Assembly: GCA_937949525.1 (NCBI GenBank)
Contig: CALEDT010000026.1
Location: 1 to 52,398, forward strand
Reading direction: 5' to 3'
Source: an uncultured Burkholderiales bacterium
GTDB lineage: Bacteria; Pseudomonadota; Gammaproteobacteria; Burkholderiales; Thiobacillaceae
DNA length: 52,398 nt
Position 1 is the first letter of the stretch. Each line of letters starts with the position of its first letter. Below are positions 30,390-38,876 of this stretch, in pieces. Below the pieces are notes generated by a model. It did not search any database. It had not been told where the DNA came from and saw only the letters and a program-made list of their open reading frames with translations. The translations under genes and the position numbers were made by a program.

Positions 30390-31321
30390 ACCCCACCGAC
30401 GTGAGCCATGCCGCCACACTGGCCCTGCTGCACGAACTGGACCGCGCCATCGCCCAGCACGCCCAGTGGCTGGCGCGCTTCAACCGGCTGTTGATCTGCG
30501 GCGGCGCGACGCCGAGCGCGGATCTCGCCGATGACGCGCACCTGCGCTGCGCCTTCGGTCAGTGGCTGCATGGCCGGGGCCGTGACGCGCTGGGCACGGA
30601 ACCCGGCTTTGCCGCCATCGAGGTGGCGCACCGTGCCATGCACGACATCGCCGCGCACCTGCTGCGCGCGCATGCCGGGGGGCAGACCATCGCCGAGGCC
30701 GACTATGACGCCTTCGTCGCCGTCGCCGGCCGGGTGCGTCAGTTGCTGCGCAAACTCGAACGGGATCTGATGGAACGCCTGGGCGCGGTCGACAAGCTCA
30801 CCGGCGTGTGGAACCGTCAGGCGGTCCATCTGCGCCTGGCCGAGGAGATCGAGCGCGTGCAGCGCACCCGCCTGCCCTGCGCGCTGTGTTACGCCGATCT
30901 CGACGACTTCGCCCGCGTCAACGAACGTCATGGCCAGCGCGCCGGCGACGCCGTGCTGCGCGCCGTGGCCGGCTTGTTCAGCCATCGCCTGCGCGGCTAC
31001 GACACCATCTACCGGCTGGGCGGCGAGGAATTCCTGCTGTGCCTGCCCAACACCGCGCTCGATCCGGCCGGCGCACTGATCGAACGCCTGCGCGCCGAGT
31101 TGGCCGCCACGGCGATCGACGTGGATGGCGACGACGTGCACGTCACCGCGTCGTTCGGCGTGATCGCGCTGGAGCCGATCTTCCTGGTCGAGGAAACGCT
31201 GGAACGCGCCGAACGCGCGCAGCTCATCGCCAAGGCGGAGGGCGGCAACCGGGTGTGCGTGTGGCACGACGTGTGGCATGCGCCACCCACTGCCGGCGAG
31301 GCAACACCCGACGGCGGGTGA
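30386..31321 (+). CDS. DgcZ-like zinc-binding (CZB) diguanylate cyclase
   Basis: A soluble 311-residue protein with an N-terminal CZB domain and a C-terminal GGDEF domain. CZB zinc ligands appear as H25 (AIAQHAQWL), C55 (LRCAFGQWL), H82 and H86 (AHRAMH). E. coli DgcZ (YdeH) uses H22, C52, H79 and H83, so every ligand is shifted by exactly three residues. The catalytic motif is GGEEF (212-216) and the inhibitory RxxD is R203-G-Y-D206. DgcZ is inhibited by zinc and promotes poly-GlcNAc biofilm in E. coli; the same chemistry is inferred here. The ATG overlaps the preceding GGDEF-EAL stop by 4 bases. Confidence 0.88.
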   Translation: MNPTDVSHAATLALLHELDRAIAQHAQWLARFNRLLICGGATPSADLADDAHLRCAFGQWLHGRGRDALGTEPGFAAIEVAHRAMHDIAAHLLRAHAGGQTIAEADYDAFVAVAGRVRQLLRKLERDLMERLGAVDKLTGVWNRQAVHLRLAEEIERVQRTRLPCALCYADLDDFARVNERHGQRAGDAVLRAVAGLFSHRLRGYDTIYRLGGEEFLLCLPNTALDPAGALIERLRAELAATAIDVDGDDVHVTASFGVIALEPIFLVEETLERAERAQLIAKAEGGNRVCVWHDVWHAPPTAGEATPDGG

Positions 31322-31380
31322 CGGCATCACGCGCAGCGCGCGACAATGGCGGCCCCGAGCACCATCCGCCGAGAACACCG

Positions 31381-32061
31381 ATGCCGATCTGGGATCTGCC
31401 TTTGCGTCTGTTTCACTGGCTGCTCGCGCTGGCAGTCACGGGTGCCGTGGTCACCGGCTGGCTGGGCGGCAACCTGATGGTCTGGCATGGCCGGCTCGGT
31501 GCGCTGATCCTGGGACTGATCGCTTTTCGCCTGGTCTGGGGCGTACTCGGCACGCCCACCGCCCGCTTCCATCACTTCGTGCGCGGACCGGCGGCGATCC
31601 GCGCCTACCTGGCCGGCCGGTGGCACGGCATCGGCCACAACCCGCTGGGTGCGCTGTCGGTGGTCGCCATGCTGCTGGTGATCGGCCTGCAGGCGCTGTC
31701 CGGCCACTTCGCGCGCGATGACATCGCCTTCAACGGGCCGCTGGTGTCGCTCATCGGCAATGCCGCCAGCGACCGCATCACCCGCCTGCACCGCCTGGGC
31801 GCCGACCTGGTGCTGATCCTGGTGGCACTGCATGTCACGGCCATCGCGTACTACCGTCGGGTACGCAAGCAGGATCTGATCGGTCCCATGCTCACCGGCG
31901 GCCGGCAGGGCATCGATCCGGCTGCAGACCGACGGCGTGGCGGTGGCATCGTCGCGCTGGTGTTCGCGCTCGCCGTAGCCTCGATCACGGTCTGGGCTTT
32001 CCAGGGCGGCTGGATCACGCCGTCGGCCGACGCGGTGGCCGACCCGGCATTCGACTGGTAG
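31381..32061 (+). CDS. Cytochrome b561-type membrane protein
   Basis: A 226-residue membrane cytochrome b. It begins WDLPLRLFHWLLALAV, whose histidine is the first heme ligand, then has further histidines in LMVWHGRLGAL and on later helices (TRLHRLGADLVLILVALHVTAI). About five membrane spans including a C-terminal hydrophobic helix. These proteins pass electrons from quinol to periplasmic cytochromes. It faces the cytochrome c' gene tail to tail with 5 bases between; the b561/c' pairing is common in proteobacteria and suggests electron delivery to c'. It shares its opening pattern with the cytochrome b at 34353. Confidence 0.85.
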   Translation: MPIWDLPLRLFHWLLALAVTGAVVTGWLGGNLMVWHGRLGALILGLIAFRLVWGVLGTPTARFHHFVRGPAAIRAYLAGRWHGIGHNPLGALSVVAMLLVIGLQALSGHFARDDIAFNGPLVSLIGNAASDRITRLHRLGADLVLILVALHVTAIAYYRRVRKQDLIGPMLTGGRQGIDPAADRRRGGGIVALVFALAVASITVWAFQGGWITPSADAVADPAFDW

Positions 32062-32066
32062 CGCGT

Positions 32067-32540
32067 TTACTTGGCGCGGAACTTATCGTGGCAGGCTTTG
32101 CAGCTCTCGCCGGCGCGGCCGAACTGCGCGCGGATGGCATTGACGTCGCCGGTTTCGGCGACGCGCGCCAGCTCGTTCACTTCACGGTTGAAGTTGGTGG
32201 CCAGCCGCCGCACTTCGTCCGGCTGCTGGAAGAACTCGGGCAGCACGCGCGTGCGCTCGCTGCCGACGTCGCGCGCCGAAGCCGGGCTGAACAACGCACC
32301 CATGCCGGAATTGGCCACGCCGGCGATGGCGCGCGCCGCCGCCAGCACCTGGTCGCGGTTGTAGCTGGCCGGGTTGTCCACGGTCATGGCCTTGATCTTG
32401 CCCATGTTCCAGGACATGAAACTGTAGCCCGCCTTGCGGAACTTGATCTGGTCCTCCGGACTGACCGCCTGAGCGGAAGCAAGGCCGATGCCGGACAGCA
32501 GCAGGCCGGTGGTGAGCACAACGGAAAATGCACGTTTCAT
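32067..32540 (-). CDS. Cytochrome c' (class II)
   Basis: A periplasmic four-helix-bundle monoheme cytochrome. The 157-residue precursor has a signal peptide (VVLTTGLLLSGIGLASAQA) and the heme site CKACH at C147-H151 near the C-terminus, the hallmark of class II cytochromes, while EDQIKFRKAGYSFMSWNMGKI is the expected first helix. Cytochromes c' bind NO and help protect against nitrosative stress. The ATG at 32540 follows GAGAGGAA; an in-frame start 11 codons upstream is unlikely as it would lengthen the signal peptide with polar residues. Confidence 0.92.
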   Translation of the reverse strand: MKRAFSVVLTTGLLLSGIGLASAQAVSPEDQIKFRKAGYSFMSWNMGKIKAMTVDNPASYNRDQVLAAARAIAGVANSGMGALFSPASARDVGSERTRVLPEFFQQPDEVRRLATNFNREVNELARVAETGDVNAIRAQFGRAGESCKACHDKFRAK

Positions 32541-32656
32541 CTTCGAGTTCCTCTCGCATGAGTCATGGGACAAGGCCGTCGACGCGACACGCGCCGGGCG
32601 GTGCCATGATAACCGTCGGCGGTGCGCGCTTCATGACGCGCCGATGACCTTCGGCT

Positions 32657-33109
32657 TCAGGGCCGGGCGCGCAGTTCCTCGATGCGTTTCGCTTCCTCGT
32701 CGCGAATCGCCGCCATCATCGCCTCGTCCGGACTGGGCCAGTCGCCGCCGGCGCTGCGCGCCATCCAGGCGGTGGCGCGCGCGAAGTCCTCCAAGGCAAG
32801 ATCGGCGCGGCCGCCCTTGGCCGGCATGCCACGCACACCCACCCAGCCATGGGCCGTGACCACGGCCTGGCCTTCGTCGATCAGCTTGGCCCAACCCTCG
32901 GCGTCGCCGGTCTTGGGGGCGCCGGCGACACCGCTGCCATGGCAGACCATGCATACTTCACGGTAAGTCCGCTCGCCATCATCGGCGGCGGCAACCGGCG
33001 GCGGCGCGGCTACGGGTGATTCCTGGCTGGCGGTGGGCGCGCTTTCCTGCTGGCCGCAGGCGGTTAGCGACACGGCGAGTAGGAGGGACAGGCGGATGGC
33101 GTGTTTCAT
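32657..33109 (-). CDS. Lipoprotein monoheme cytochrome c (class I)
   Basis: A 150-residue precursor with a lipoprotein signal (LLLAVSLTAC, lipid-bearing C18), a proline/alanine linker to about residue 45, and one heme site CMVCH (53-57). The residues GVRGMPAKGG near residue 105 provide the usual methionine axial ligand of the cytochrome c5-like class. It likely carries electrons at the outer face of the inner membrane. GAGG lies 8 bases upstream of the ATG. The open frame extends 70 codons further but is non-coding-like there. Confidence 0.87.
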   Translation of the reverse strand: MKHAIRLSLLLAVSLTACGQQESAPTASQESPVAAPPPVAAADDGERTYREVCMVCHGSGVAGAPKTGDAEGWAKLIDEGQAVVTAHGWVGVRGMPAKGGRADLALEDFARATAWMARSAGGDWPSPDEAMMAAIRDEEAKRIEELRARP

Positions 33110-33441
33110 GGCGGAAATCCTCAATGGTGTTGAGTTGAAGACGAAGGCGACAAGCCGAACCGGCCCGAAGGGTACCCGAAGCGACGCCCAGTGGCGCCGC
33201 GCGCGGAGCGACCGCCAGGGCCACGGACAGCGCACGCTCCGGCCCGCAAGTGGAGGTACGACAACGAAGGGATAGGACGGGATTGCGGCATGCGCCGGCA
33301 TGGCGTGTAGGAGGATCACCGTGGACGGCGTACCCCGATCAACGATCTTCGGTCTTAAGCTTCGCCCAAGACTCGCCTCAGATTTTCTTAAGCTTCCCGT
33401 TTCAAGCTACGGCCATGTTCACCCCACGAAGGCGCATGGCC
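33110..33441. other. Divergent intergenic region of the cytochrome genes
   Basis: A 332-base region between the leftward lipoprotein cytochrome and the rightward SHP operon. The left two thirds are GC-rich with nothing I can name. The right third holds an 11-bp direct repeat and four phased half-sites (33354-33392), described separately. No convincing small gene was found. Confidence 0.6.
33354..33392 (+). promoter_or_regulatory. Four half-sites at 11-bp spacing (PmrA/QseB-like box)
   Basis: CTTAAG (33354), CCCAAG (33365), CCTCAG (33376) and CTTAAG (33387) recur every 11 bp, each separated by 5 bases. The outer two lie in a perfect 11-bp direct repeat, TCTTAAGCTTC. PmrA and QseB, OmpR-family regulators, are known to bind CTTAA(T/G)-N5-CTTAA(T/G). 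The array ends about 50 bases before SHP, placing it near the expected -35. The response regulator at 34972 in this operon is the natural candidate protein. Confidence 0.55.
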
Positions 33442-33846
33442 ATGAAAGCACTGATCCCCGTAATGCTTGGCCTTTTCGCCGTGGCCGCGCAGGCCGCCAC
33501 GCCGAATGAAATCCTTGCCGGCTATCGCGCCGAGGCGGCGAAGCACAATCCCCGATACCAGCCGTCCGCGGAACTCGGCGCGCAGTTCTACACGCGCCTG
33601 TTCAGCGCGTCCGCCAAAATGCCGTCGTGCAGCAGTTGCCACGGTGACGATCCCAGCCGCAGCGGCAGTCATGTGGTGACCGGCAAGGCGATCGGCCCAC
33701 TGGCGCCCGGCGCCAATGCGGAGCGTTTCACCGATCCGGCCAAGGTGGAAAAGTGGTTCCGCCGCAACTGTGGCGAAGTGCTTGGCCGCGCATGCAGCGC
33801 CGCCGAGAAGGCCGACCTCATCGCCTTTTTGATGCGGGGGCGCTGA
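33442..33846 (+). CDS. SHP-type monoheme cytochrome c (DUF1924)
   Basis: A 134-residue precursor with signal peptide (to about residue 19, AQA) and one heme site CSSCH (63-67). The residues after it and NCGEVLGRACSAAEK with a cysteine pair (C110, C118) match the sphaeroides heme protein family, whose heme has an unusual asparagine ligand and can bind oxygen when reduced; N92 is a possible equivalent. The ATG at 33442 has AAGG at 9-base spacing; in-frame ATGs at 33415 and 33436 are less well placed. Followed after one base by the diheme cytochrome gene, as in known SHP loci. Confidence 0.83.
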   Translation: MKALIPVMLGLFAVAAQAATPNEILAGYRAEAAKHNPRYQPSAELGAQFYTRLFSASAKMPSCSSCHGDDPSRSGSHVVTGKAIGPLAPGANAERFTDPAKVEKWFRRNCGEVLGRACSAAEKADLIAFLMRGR

Positions 33847-33847
33847 C

Positions 33848-34342
33848 ATGAACGCCCTGCGACTGCTCACCGCCCTGCTGTCCCTGCCCCTGCTCGGCGT
33901 GGCGCAAGCCGACGATATGCGCCTGCCCGCCGGCGCGCCGCCGGCCTTCCAGAGTGAATGTGGCGCCTGCCACCTGGCTTTTCCGCCACGCCTGCTGGTG
34001 GCCGAAGACTGGCGCCGCGTAATGGCCGGCCTCGACCAGCATTTTGGCGACAACGCCAGTCTCGACGAGCCGACGCGCCGCGTCATCGAGGCGTATCTGG
34101 TCGGCAACGCCGGCAAACCGAACAAACTCGGCCCCGCCGGACCGGCGAGTCCGGGCGAGGCGCCCCGTTTGACCGCCACGGCCTGGTTCAAGCGCAAGCA
34201 CCACGAGGTGTCGCCAGCCTACTGGCGCCATGCCGACGTGCGCGGCCCGGCCAACTGCGCCGCCTGCCACAAGCAGGCGGCGGCCGGCAGTTACCGTGAG
34301 CGCGAGATCGTCATGCCCGGCGGCCGTCGCTGGCAGGATTGA
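33848..34342 (+). CDS. Diheme cytochrome c (DHC), SHP partner
   Basis: A periplasmic 164-residue protein with signal peptide (to about residue 21) and two heme sites, CGACH at 38-42 and CAACH at 137-141. The size, the wide spacing between hemes and the opening FQSECGACHLAFPPRLL fit DHC, the reductant of SHP in Rhodobacter sphaeroides and Shewanella. It is placed between SHP and a cytochrome b, giving a plausible chain quinol - cytochrome b - DHC - SHP. Confidence 0.86.
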   Translation: MNALRLLTALLSLPLLGVAQADDMRLPAGAPPAFQSECGACHLAFPPRLLVAEDWRRVMAGLDQHFGDNASLDEPTRRVIEAYLVGNAGKPNKLGPAGPASPGEAPRLTATAWFKRKHHEVSPAYWRHADVRGPANCAACHKQAAAGSYREREIVMPGGRRWQD

Positions 34343-34352
34343 GGCGCCGACG

Positions 34353-34958
34353 ATGAACAGGATCCTGGTCTGGGACTGGCCGGTACGCATCGGCCACTGG
34401 CTGCTGGTTGGGGCCTTCGCACTGGCGTGGCTCACCGGCGACAGCGAAACCTGGCGCCGGATACATGTCTGGGCCGGCGGTACCCTGGTGGGCGTGGTGC
34501 TGTTCCGCCTGCTCTGGGGCCTGGTGGGTACGCGCCATGCCCGCTTCGCCCGTTTCGTGCGCGGCCCGGCCGCGGTGAAGGCCTATTTGCTCGGGCTGTT
34601 CACGCACCCGCGCGCCGAGCAACCCGGCCACAACCCCGCCGGCGGCTGGGCCATCGTCGCCTTGCTGTCGCTCGGTCTGCTCACGGGTGTCAGCGGCTGG
34701 CTGACCGATCAGGAGATCGGCGGGGAATGGCTCGAGGAAGCGCATGAAGCCTTGGCCTCGACCATGCTCACCGTGGTCTTCCTCCACGTCATCGGCGTAC
34801 TGATCGGCAGTCTGGCGCATGGCGAAAACCTGGTGCGCGCCATGTTCACCGGCAGGAAGCGGGGCGATGCCGACGCCGCCATCGTCAATGCCCGCCCTTT
34901 CGCCGTGCCGTTGCTGCTGGCCTGCGCGGCGGTCTGCGCCTGGTGGCTGGCCCGGTAG
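34353..34958 (+). CDS. Cytochrome b561-type protein of the SHP operon
   Basis: A 201-residue membrane protein with about four to five spans. Candidate heme ligands are the histidines in VRIGHWLLVGAF, WRRIHVWAG, EEAHEALAST and VFLHVIGVLIG. It is the third gene of the SHP-DHC unit and probably reduces DHC from the quinone pool. It resembles the b561 gene at 31381 in opening (WDWPVRIGHWLL versus WDLPLRLFHWLL) and in FVRGPAA(V/I)(K/R)AYL, so the two are likely paralogues. Confidence 0.84.
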   Translation: MNRILVWDWPVRIGHWLLVGAFALAWLTGDSETWRRIHVWAGGTLVGVVLFRLLWGLVGTRHARFARFVRGPAAVKAYLLGLFTHPRAEQPGHNPAGGWAIVALLSLGLLTGVSGWLTDQEIGGEWLEEAHEALASTMLTVVFLHVIGVLIGSLAHGENLVRAMFTGRKRGDADAAIVNARPFAVPLLLACAAVCAWWLAR

Positions 34959-34971
34959 AATCCCGGCCATC

Positions 34972-35631
34972 ATGCGCATCCTGCTCGTCGAGGACGATCC
35001 GCACCTGGGCGACGCGCTCCTGGTCGGCCTGCGCCAGCACGGCCATGCCGTCGACTGGCTGCGCGACGGCGTGGCCGCCGATCTCGCGCTGAAGAGCGAG
35101 CCTTTCGATCTGCTGGTGCTGGATCTCGGATTGCCGCGTCTCGATGGCGTCGAGGTGCTGCGACGCTTGCGCGGGCGCGGCCAGGTCCTGCCGGTGCTGA
35201 TCCTCACCGCGCGCGACACCACCGGCGACAAGGTGGCCGGGCTGGATGCCGGCGCCGACGATGATCTGGTCAAGCCCATCGATCTCGACGAACTGGCCGC
35301 GCGCGCCCGCGCCCTGACCCGGCGCGCGGCGGGTCATGCCAGTCCTCGCCTGAGTGTCGGCGACCTGTCGATCGATCCCGCCGCGCGCCAGGCGACGCTG
35401 CGTGGCGCGCCGGTCGAATTGACCACGCGCGAGTTTTCCCTGTTGCTGACGCTGGCGGAAAACGCCGGCCGCGTGCTGACCCGCGCCCAGCTCGAAGCCT
35501 CGCTCTACGGCTGGCGGGACGAACCGGACAGCAACGCCCTGGAAGTGCACATCCACAATCTGCGCAAGAAGCTGGGCAGCGAGCGCATCAAGACCCTACG
35601 CGGCATCGGCTACGGCATGCTGAAATCATGA
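34972..35631 (+). CDS. OmpR-family response regulator (QseB/PmrA-like)
   Basis: A 219-residue regulator: receiver domain (LLVEDD acidic pair, phosphoacceptor in LLVLDLGLPRLDG, LILTARD, LVKP) and winged-helix DNA-binding domain (ELTTREFSLLLTLAENAGRVLTR ... VEVHIHNLRKKLG-type, ending TLRGIGYGML). Residues before the conserved lysine read GADDDLVKP, where most relatives have GADDYLVKP. It lies 13 bases after the cytochrome b and overlaps the kinase gene (ATGA). It is the likely binder of the 11-bp-phased sites upstream of the operon. Confidence 0.92.
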   Translation: MRILLVEDDPHLGDALLVGLRQHGHAVDWLRDGVAADLALKSEPFDLLVLDLGLPRLDGVEVLRRLRGRGQVLPVLILTARDTTGDKVAGLDAGADDDLVKPIDLDELAARARALTRRAAGHASPRLSVGDLSIDPAARQATLRGAPVELTTREFSLLLTLAENAGRVLTRAQLEASLYGWRDEPDSNALEVHIHNLRKKLGSERIKTLRGIGYGMLKS

Positions 35632-36815
35632 CCACGCGCTGGTATTCCCTGCGCCGGCGCCTGCTCGCGCTGCTGCTGGGCGGCGTCACCCCCGGCTGGC
35701 TGGTCACCATGGCGTTCTCGTATTTCGACGCCCACCACGAAATCGACGAACTGTTCGACGCGCAACTGGCGCAGGCCGCCCAGACCCTGCTCGCGGTCGC
35801 CGGTGAATATGACGATGACGACGATGTCGTCGAGCTGCCGGGGGATAGCCACCCCTACCAGAAGAAGCTGGTGTTCCAGCTCTGGGACGACCAGGGTCGC
35901 CTGCTGTTGCGCTCCCGAGGCGCGCCGACCATGCGGCTGACCGATGCGCTGGGATTCTCGGAACGGGTGGACGCTCAGGGGCACCGCTGGCTGTACTACA
36001 GCCAGTGGGACGCCCAGCGGCAGTTGCGCGTCGAGGTCGGCGAGAACCACGCGGTACGCGAGGAGCTTTCTCGCCACATCGCCATGCGTTTGCTGGCCCC
36101 CGCCATGCTCGGCCTGCCGCTGCTCGGCCTATGGGTGTGGTTCGCGATCCGACGCGGCATCGCGCCGATCGACACGGTCGCCGATCAGATTGCCCGGCGC
36201 GCGCTCGACGCCGCGGAGCGCGAGCATGCCCTGGCGCAAATCGCCGCCGGCAGCCAGCGCGTCGGCCGGCTGGTCGGGCAATTGCTGACCCTGGCGCGGC
36301 TTGATCCGGGAAGCCGTCCGACGATGCAGGTGGTTTCGCTGGACGCCCTGGCCGCCGAGGAATGCGCCGATCTCGGCCAGATCGCGCTGCAACGGCACAT
36401 CACGCTGGAACTGGACGCGCCGGAGGCGGTATCGGTGATTGGCATTGCCGACCTGCTGCGCGTCCTGCTGCGCAACCTGATCGACAACGCCCTGCGCTAC
36501 ACGCCGGCCGGCGGCAGGGTCGAGGTTGCCATCGGACAGGAAGACGACGGCGTCCGCGTGGTGGTCCGCGATGACGGGCCGGGCATCCCGGAAAGCCAAC
36601 GCGACGACGTGCTGTTGCGCTTCCATCGCCTGGCCGGCCAGGAAATCGAAGGCAGCGGCCTCGGCCTGTCCATCGTCGCGCGCATCGCCGAGTTGCACCA
36701 AGCGCAGTTGAGTCTGCACGACGGCCTGGCGGGGACCGGCTTGTCGGTACGCGTGTTTTTTACCCGGCCAGCCATGCGCCAAGGCGATCCCACAGCCGGT
36801 TGTGGATACCCGTAA
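35628..36815 (+). CDS. Sensor histidine kinase lacking the H-box (QseC-like)
   Basis: A 395-residue membrane protein whose ends fit QseC-type kinases: span 1 (about 10-30), periplasmic domain, span 2 (about 155-172), and a complete ATPase domain with [11 protein letters not shown] (N box), RDDGPGIPE (G1) and GSGLGLSIV (G2). The expected region between span 2 and the second HisKA helix is missing. [11 protein letters not shown] (ending R191) joins directly to [14 protein letters not shown], which normally follows the phosphoacceptor helix, so HAMP and the HELRTP-type H-box are absent. Relatives are about 70 residues longer. The frame is intact. It overlaps the regulator gene by 4 bases. Confidence 0.85.
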   Translation: MTTRWYSLRRRLLALLLGGVTPGWLVTMAFSYFDAHHEIDELFDAQLAQAAQTLLAVAGEYDDDDDVVELPGDSHPYQKKLVFQLWDDQGRLLLRSRGAPTMRLTDALGFSERVDAQGHRWLYYSQWDAQRQLRVEVGENHAVREELSRHIAMRLLAPAMLGLPLLGLWVWFAIRRGIAPIDTVADQIARRALDAAEREHALAQIAAGSQRVGRLVGQLLTLARLDPGSRPTMQVVSLDALAAEECADLGQIALQRHITLELDAPEAVSVIGIADLLRVLLRNLIDNALRYTPAGGRVEVAIGQEDDGVRVVVRDDGPGIPESQRDDVLLRFHRLAGQEIEGSGLGLSIVARIAELHQAQLSLHDGLAGTGLSVRVFFTRPAMRQGDPTAGCGYP

Positions 36816-36844
36816 AATCACACCTGAATTTTCAAGGCATACCC

Positions 36845-38464
36845 ATGCTCACCGTTTCCAACCTCACCATGCAGTTCGGCGCCAAGCCGTTGTTCGAGAA
36901 TGTCAGCGTCAAGTTCGGCGAGGGCAACCGTTACGGCCTGATCGGCGCCAACGGCTGCGGCAAGTCCACCTTCATGAAAATCCTTGCCGGCGTGCTGGAA
37001 CCGTCCGCCGGCAACGTCTCGCTCGACCCCGGCGAGCGCATGGCGCACCTGCGCCAGGACCAGTTCGCTTACGAGGACGAGCGCGTGCTCGACGTGGTGC
37101 TGATGGGCCACGCCGAGATGTGGGCGGTGATGCGCGAGAAGGACGCCATCTACACGAACCCGGAGGCGAGCGAGGACGACTACATGCGCGCCGCCGAACT
37201 GGAGGCGAAATTCGGTGAGATGGGCGGGTATGACGCCGAGGCGCGCGCCGGCGAGCTGTTGCTCGGCGCCGGCATCGACAAGGCATTGCACAACGGGCCG
37301 ATGCGCGAGGTCGCGCCCGGCTGGAAGCTGCGCGTGCTGCTGGTGCAGGCGCTGTTCGCCAATCCGGACATCCTGCTGTTGGACGAACCGACCAACAACC
37401 TGGACATCAACACCATACGCTGGCTGGAAGGCGTGCTCAACGCGCGCGAATCCACCATGATCATCATTTCGCACGACCGTCACTTCCTCAACGCGGTGTG
37501 CACGCACATGGCCGATCTGGACTACCAGACGCTCAAGGTCTACCCCGGCAATTACGACGACTACATGGAAGCGGCCACGCTGGCGCGCGAGCGCCAGGTC
37601 GCGGCCAGCGCCAAGTCCAAGGAGAAGATCGCCGAGCTGGAAGAGTTCGTGCGCCGCTTCCGTGCCAACAAGTCCAAGGCGCGCCAGGCCACCAGCCGCA
37701 TGAAGATGATCGACAAGATCCGCGTCGAGGACGTCAAGCCGTCCTCGCGCCAGTATCCGTGGATCCGCTTCGAGTATGACGACAAGGAGAAGCTGCACCG
37801 TCTGGCCTGCGAGGTGCAGGGCCTGCGCTTCGGCTACGACCCCGCGCAGCCGGTGATCCGCGGCCTGGATCTGACGGTCGCGGCCGGCGACAAGATCGCC
37901 ATCATCGGCGAGAACGGCGTCGGCAAGACCACGCTGCTGCGTCTGCTGGTGGGCGAGCTGCAGCCTCAGGCCGGTCACGTCAAATGGGCGGAGAAGGCGC
38001 GTCCCGGTTACTTTGCGCAGGATCATTCCGCCGAGTTCGACTCGGACCGGCCGCTCACCGAGTGGATCACCGAGTGGGTGCGACTGGGCGGTTACGACGG
38101 TGCCGACGTGGAAACGCTGATCCGCGGCACGCTGGGACGTCTGCTGTTCTCCGGCGACGAGGTGAAGAAGCCGGTGCGCGTGATTTCCGGCGGCGAGCAG
38201 GGGCGCATGCTGTTCGGCAAGCTGATGCTGCTGCGTCCCAACGTGCTGCTGATGGACGAACCCACCAACCACCTGGACATGGAATCGATCGAATCGCTCA
38301 ACACCGCGCTCGATCTGTACCAGGGCACATTGATCTTCGTCTCCCACGATCGTCAGTTCGTGGGCTCCTTGGCCAATCGCATCATCGAACTGAAAACGGA
38401 TGGCAGCCATGTGCTCTACGACGGCGGCTACGACGATTACCTGCACGCGCAGGGCGTGGAATAG
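36845..38464 (+). CDS. ybiT: ABC-F ATPase, YbiT type
   Basis: A soluble 539-residue protein with two ABC ATPase domains and no membrane spans, so a ribosome-associated ABC-F factor rather than a transporter. Walker A sites are GANGCGKST and GENGVGKTT; signatures include the second [14 protein letters not shown]; Walker B regions are [12 protein letters not shown] and [12 protein letters not shown]. The sequence follows E. coli YbiT closely from [20 protein letters not shown] through [14 protein letters not shown] to the end. The ATG at 36845 matches the YbiT start; a longer frame upstream is unlikely. Confidence 0.93.
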   Translation: MLTVSNLTMQFGAKPLFENVSVKFGEGNRYGLIGANGCGKSTFMKILAGVLEPSAGNVSLDPGERMAHLRQDQFAYEDERVLDVVLMGHAEMWAVMREKDAIYTNPEASEDDYMRAAELEAKFGEMGGYDAEARAGELLLGAGIDKALHNGPMREVAPGWKLRVLLVQALFANPDILLLDEPTNNLDINTIRWLEGVLNARESTMIIISHDRHFLNAVCTHMADLDYQTLKVYPGNYDDYMEAATLARERQVAASAKSKEKIAELEEFVRRFRANKSKARQATSRMKMIDKIRVEDVKPSSRQYPWIRFEYDDKEKLHRLACEVQGLRFGYDPAQPVIRGLDLTVAAGDKIAIIGENGVGKTTLLRLLVGELQPQAGHVKWAEKARPGYFAQDHSAEFDSDRPLTEWITEWVRLGGYDGADVETLIRGTLGRLLFSGDEVKKPVRVISGGEQGRMLFGKLMLLRPNVLLMDEPTNHLDMESIESLNTALDLYQGTLIFVSHDRQFVGSLANRIIELKTDGSHVLYDGGYDDYLHAQGVE

Positions 38465-38468
38465 GCGA

Positions 38469-38876
38469 GTGCTGGCCCTGCTCGTGCCGCTGGCTCTGGC
38501 CGGCTGCGGGCAGGACGCGGCCTCCTATCTGCTCGGCGACAAGGACCATGCCATCACGCTGACGCGCAATCCGGACTGGTTCTGGCAGGGCACGCTGAGC
38601 ATCGACGTCGCTGCCATCCGCCTGCCGGAATGCCAGGGCGGGGGCCGCATCGCGGCGGTACCGCGCGCAGCCGAATTCATCCTGTACAAGGCCCCGGACG
38701 AATACGCGGAGCCGATCTTCATCCTCAGCGTCGACCAGCGTCTGTACGCCATCAGCACGCTGTCCTGCCGCATGCAGCCGTTCGCCGAGGCACCGCCCGA
38801 CTTGGGCGTGGAACTGGGACGGTTCACCGCCCGCAGCGGTGCCTTCCGTTTCGAGACCGCGGCGCAAGATGGCTGA
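38469..38876 (+). CDS. Small lipoprotein of unknown function
   Basis: A 135-residue product from GTG 38469 with a short lipoprotein signal, [12 protein letters not shown], so the mature protein starts at about C13. The body is mixed polar and hydrophobic with several aromatic residues and two cysteines (PECQGG, TLSCRM). I do not recognise the family. It sits 4 bases after the ABC-F gene and its end touches ubiD. Start uncertain: no good ribosome site, but the lipobox position supports it. Confidence 0.65.
   Translation: MLALLVPLALAGCGQDAASYLLGDKDHAITLTRNPDWFWQGTLSIDVAAIRLPECQGGGRIAAVPRAAEFILYKAPDEYAEPIFILSVDQRLYAISTLSCRMQPFAEAPPDLGVELGRFTARSGAFRFETAAQDG

Noticed and set aside
36791-36806. 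Near-palindrome CCACAGCCGGTTGTGG before the ABC-F gene
   Set aside because: It lies inside the end of the kinase gene, has one mismatch pair and no promoter or U-tract, so chance is sufficient.
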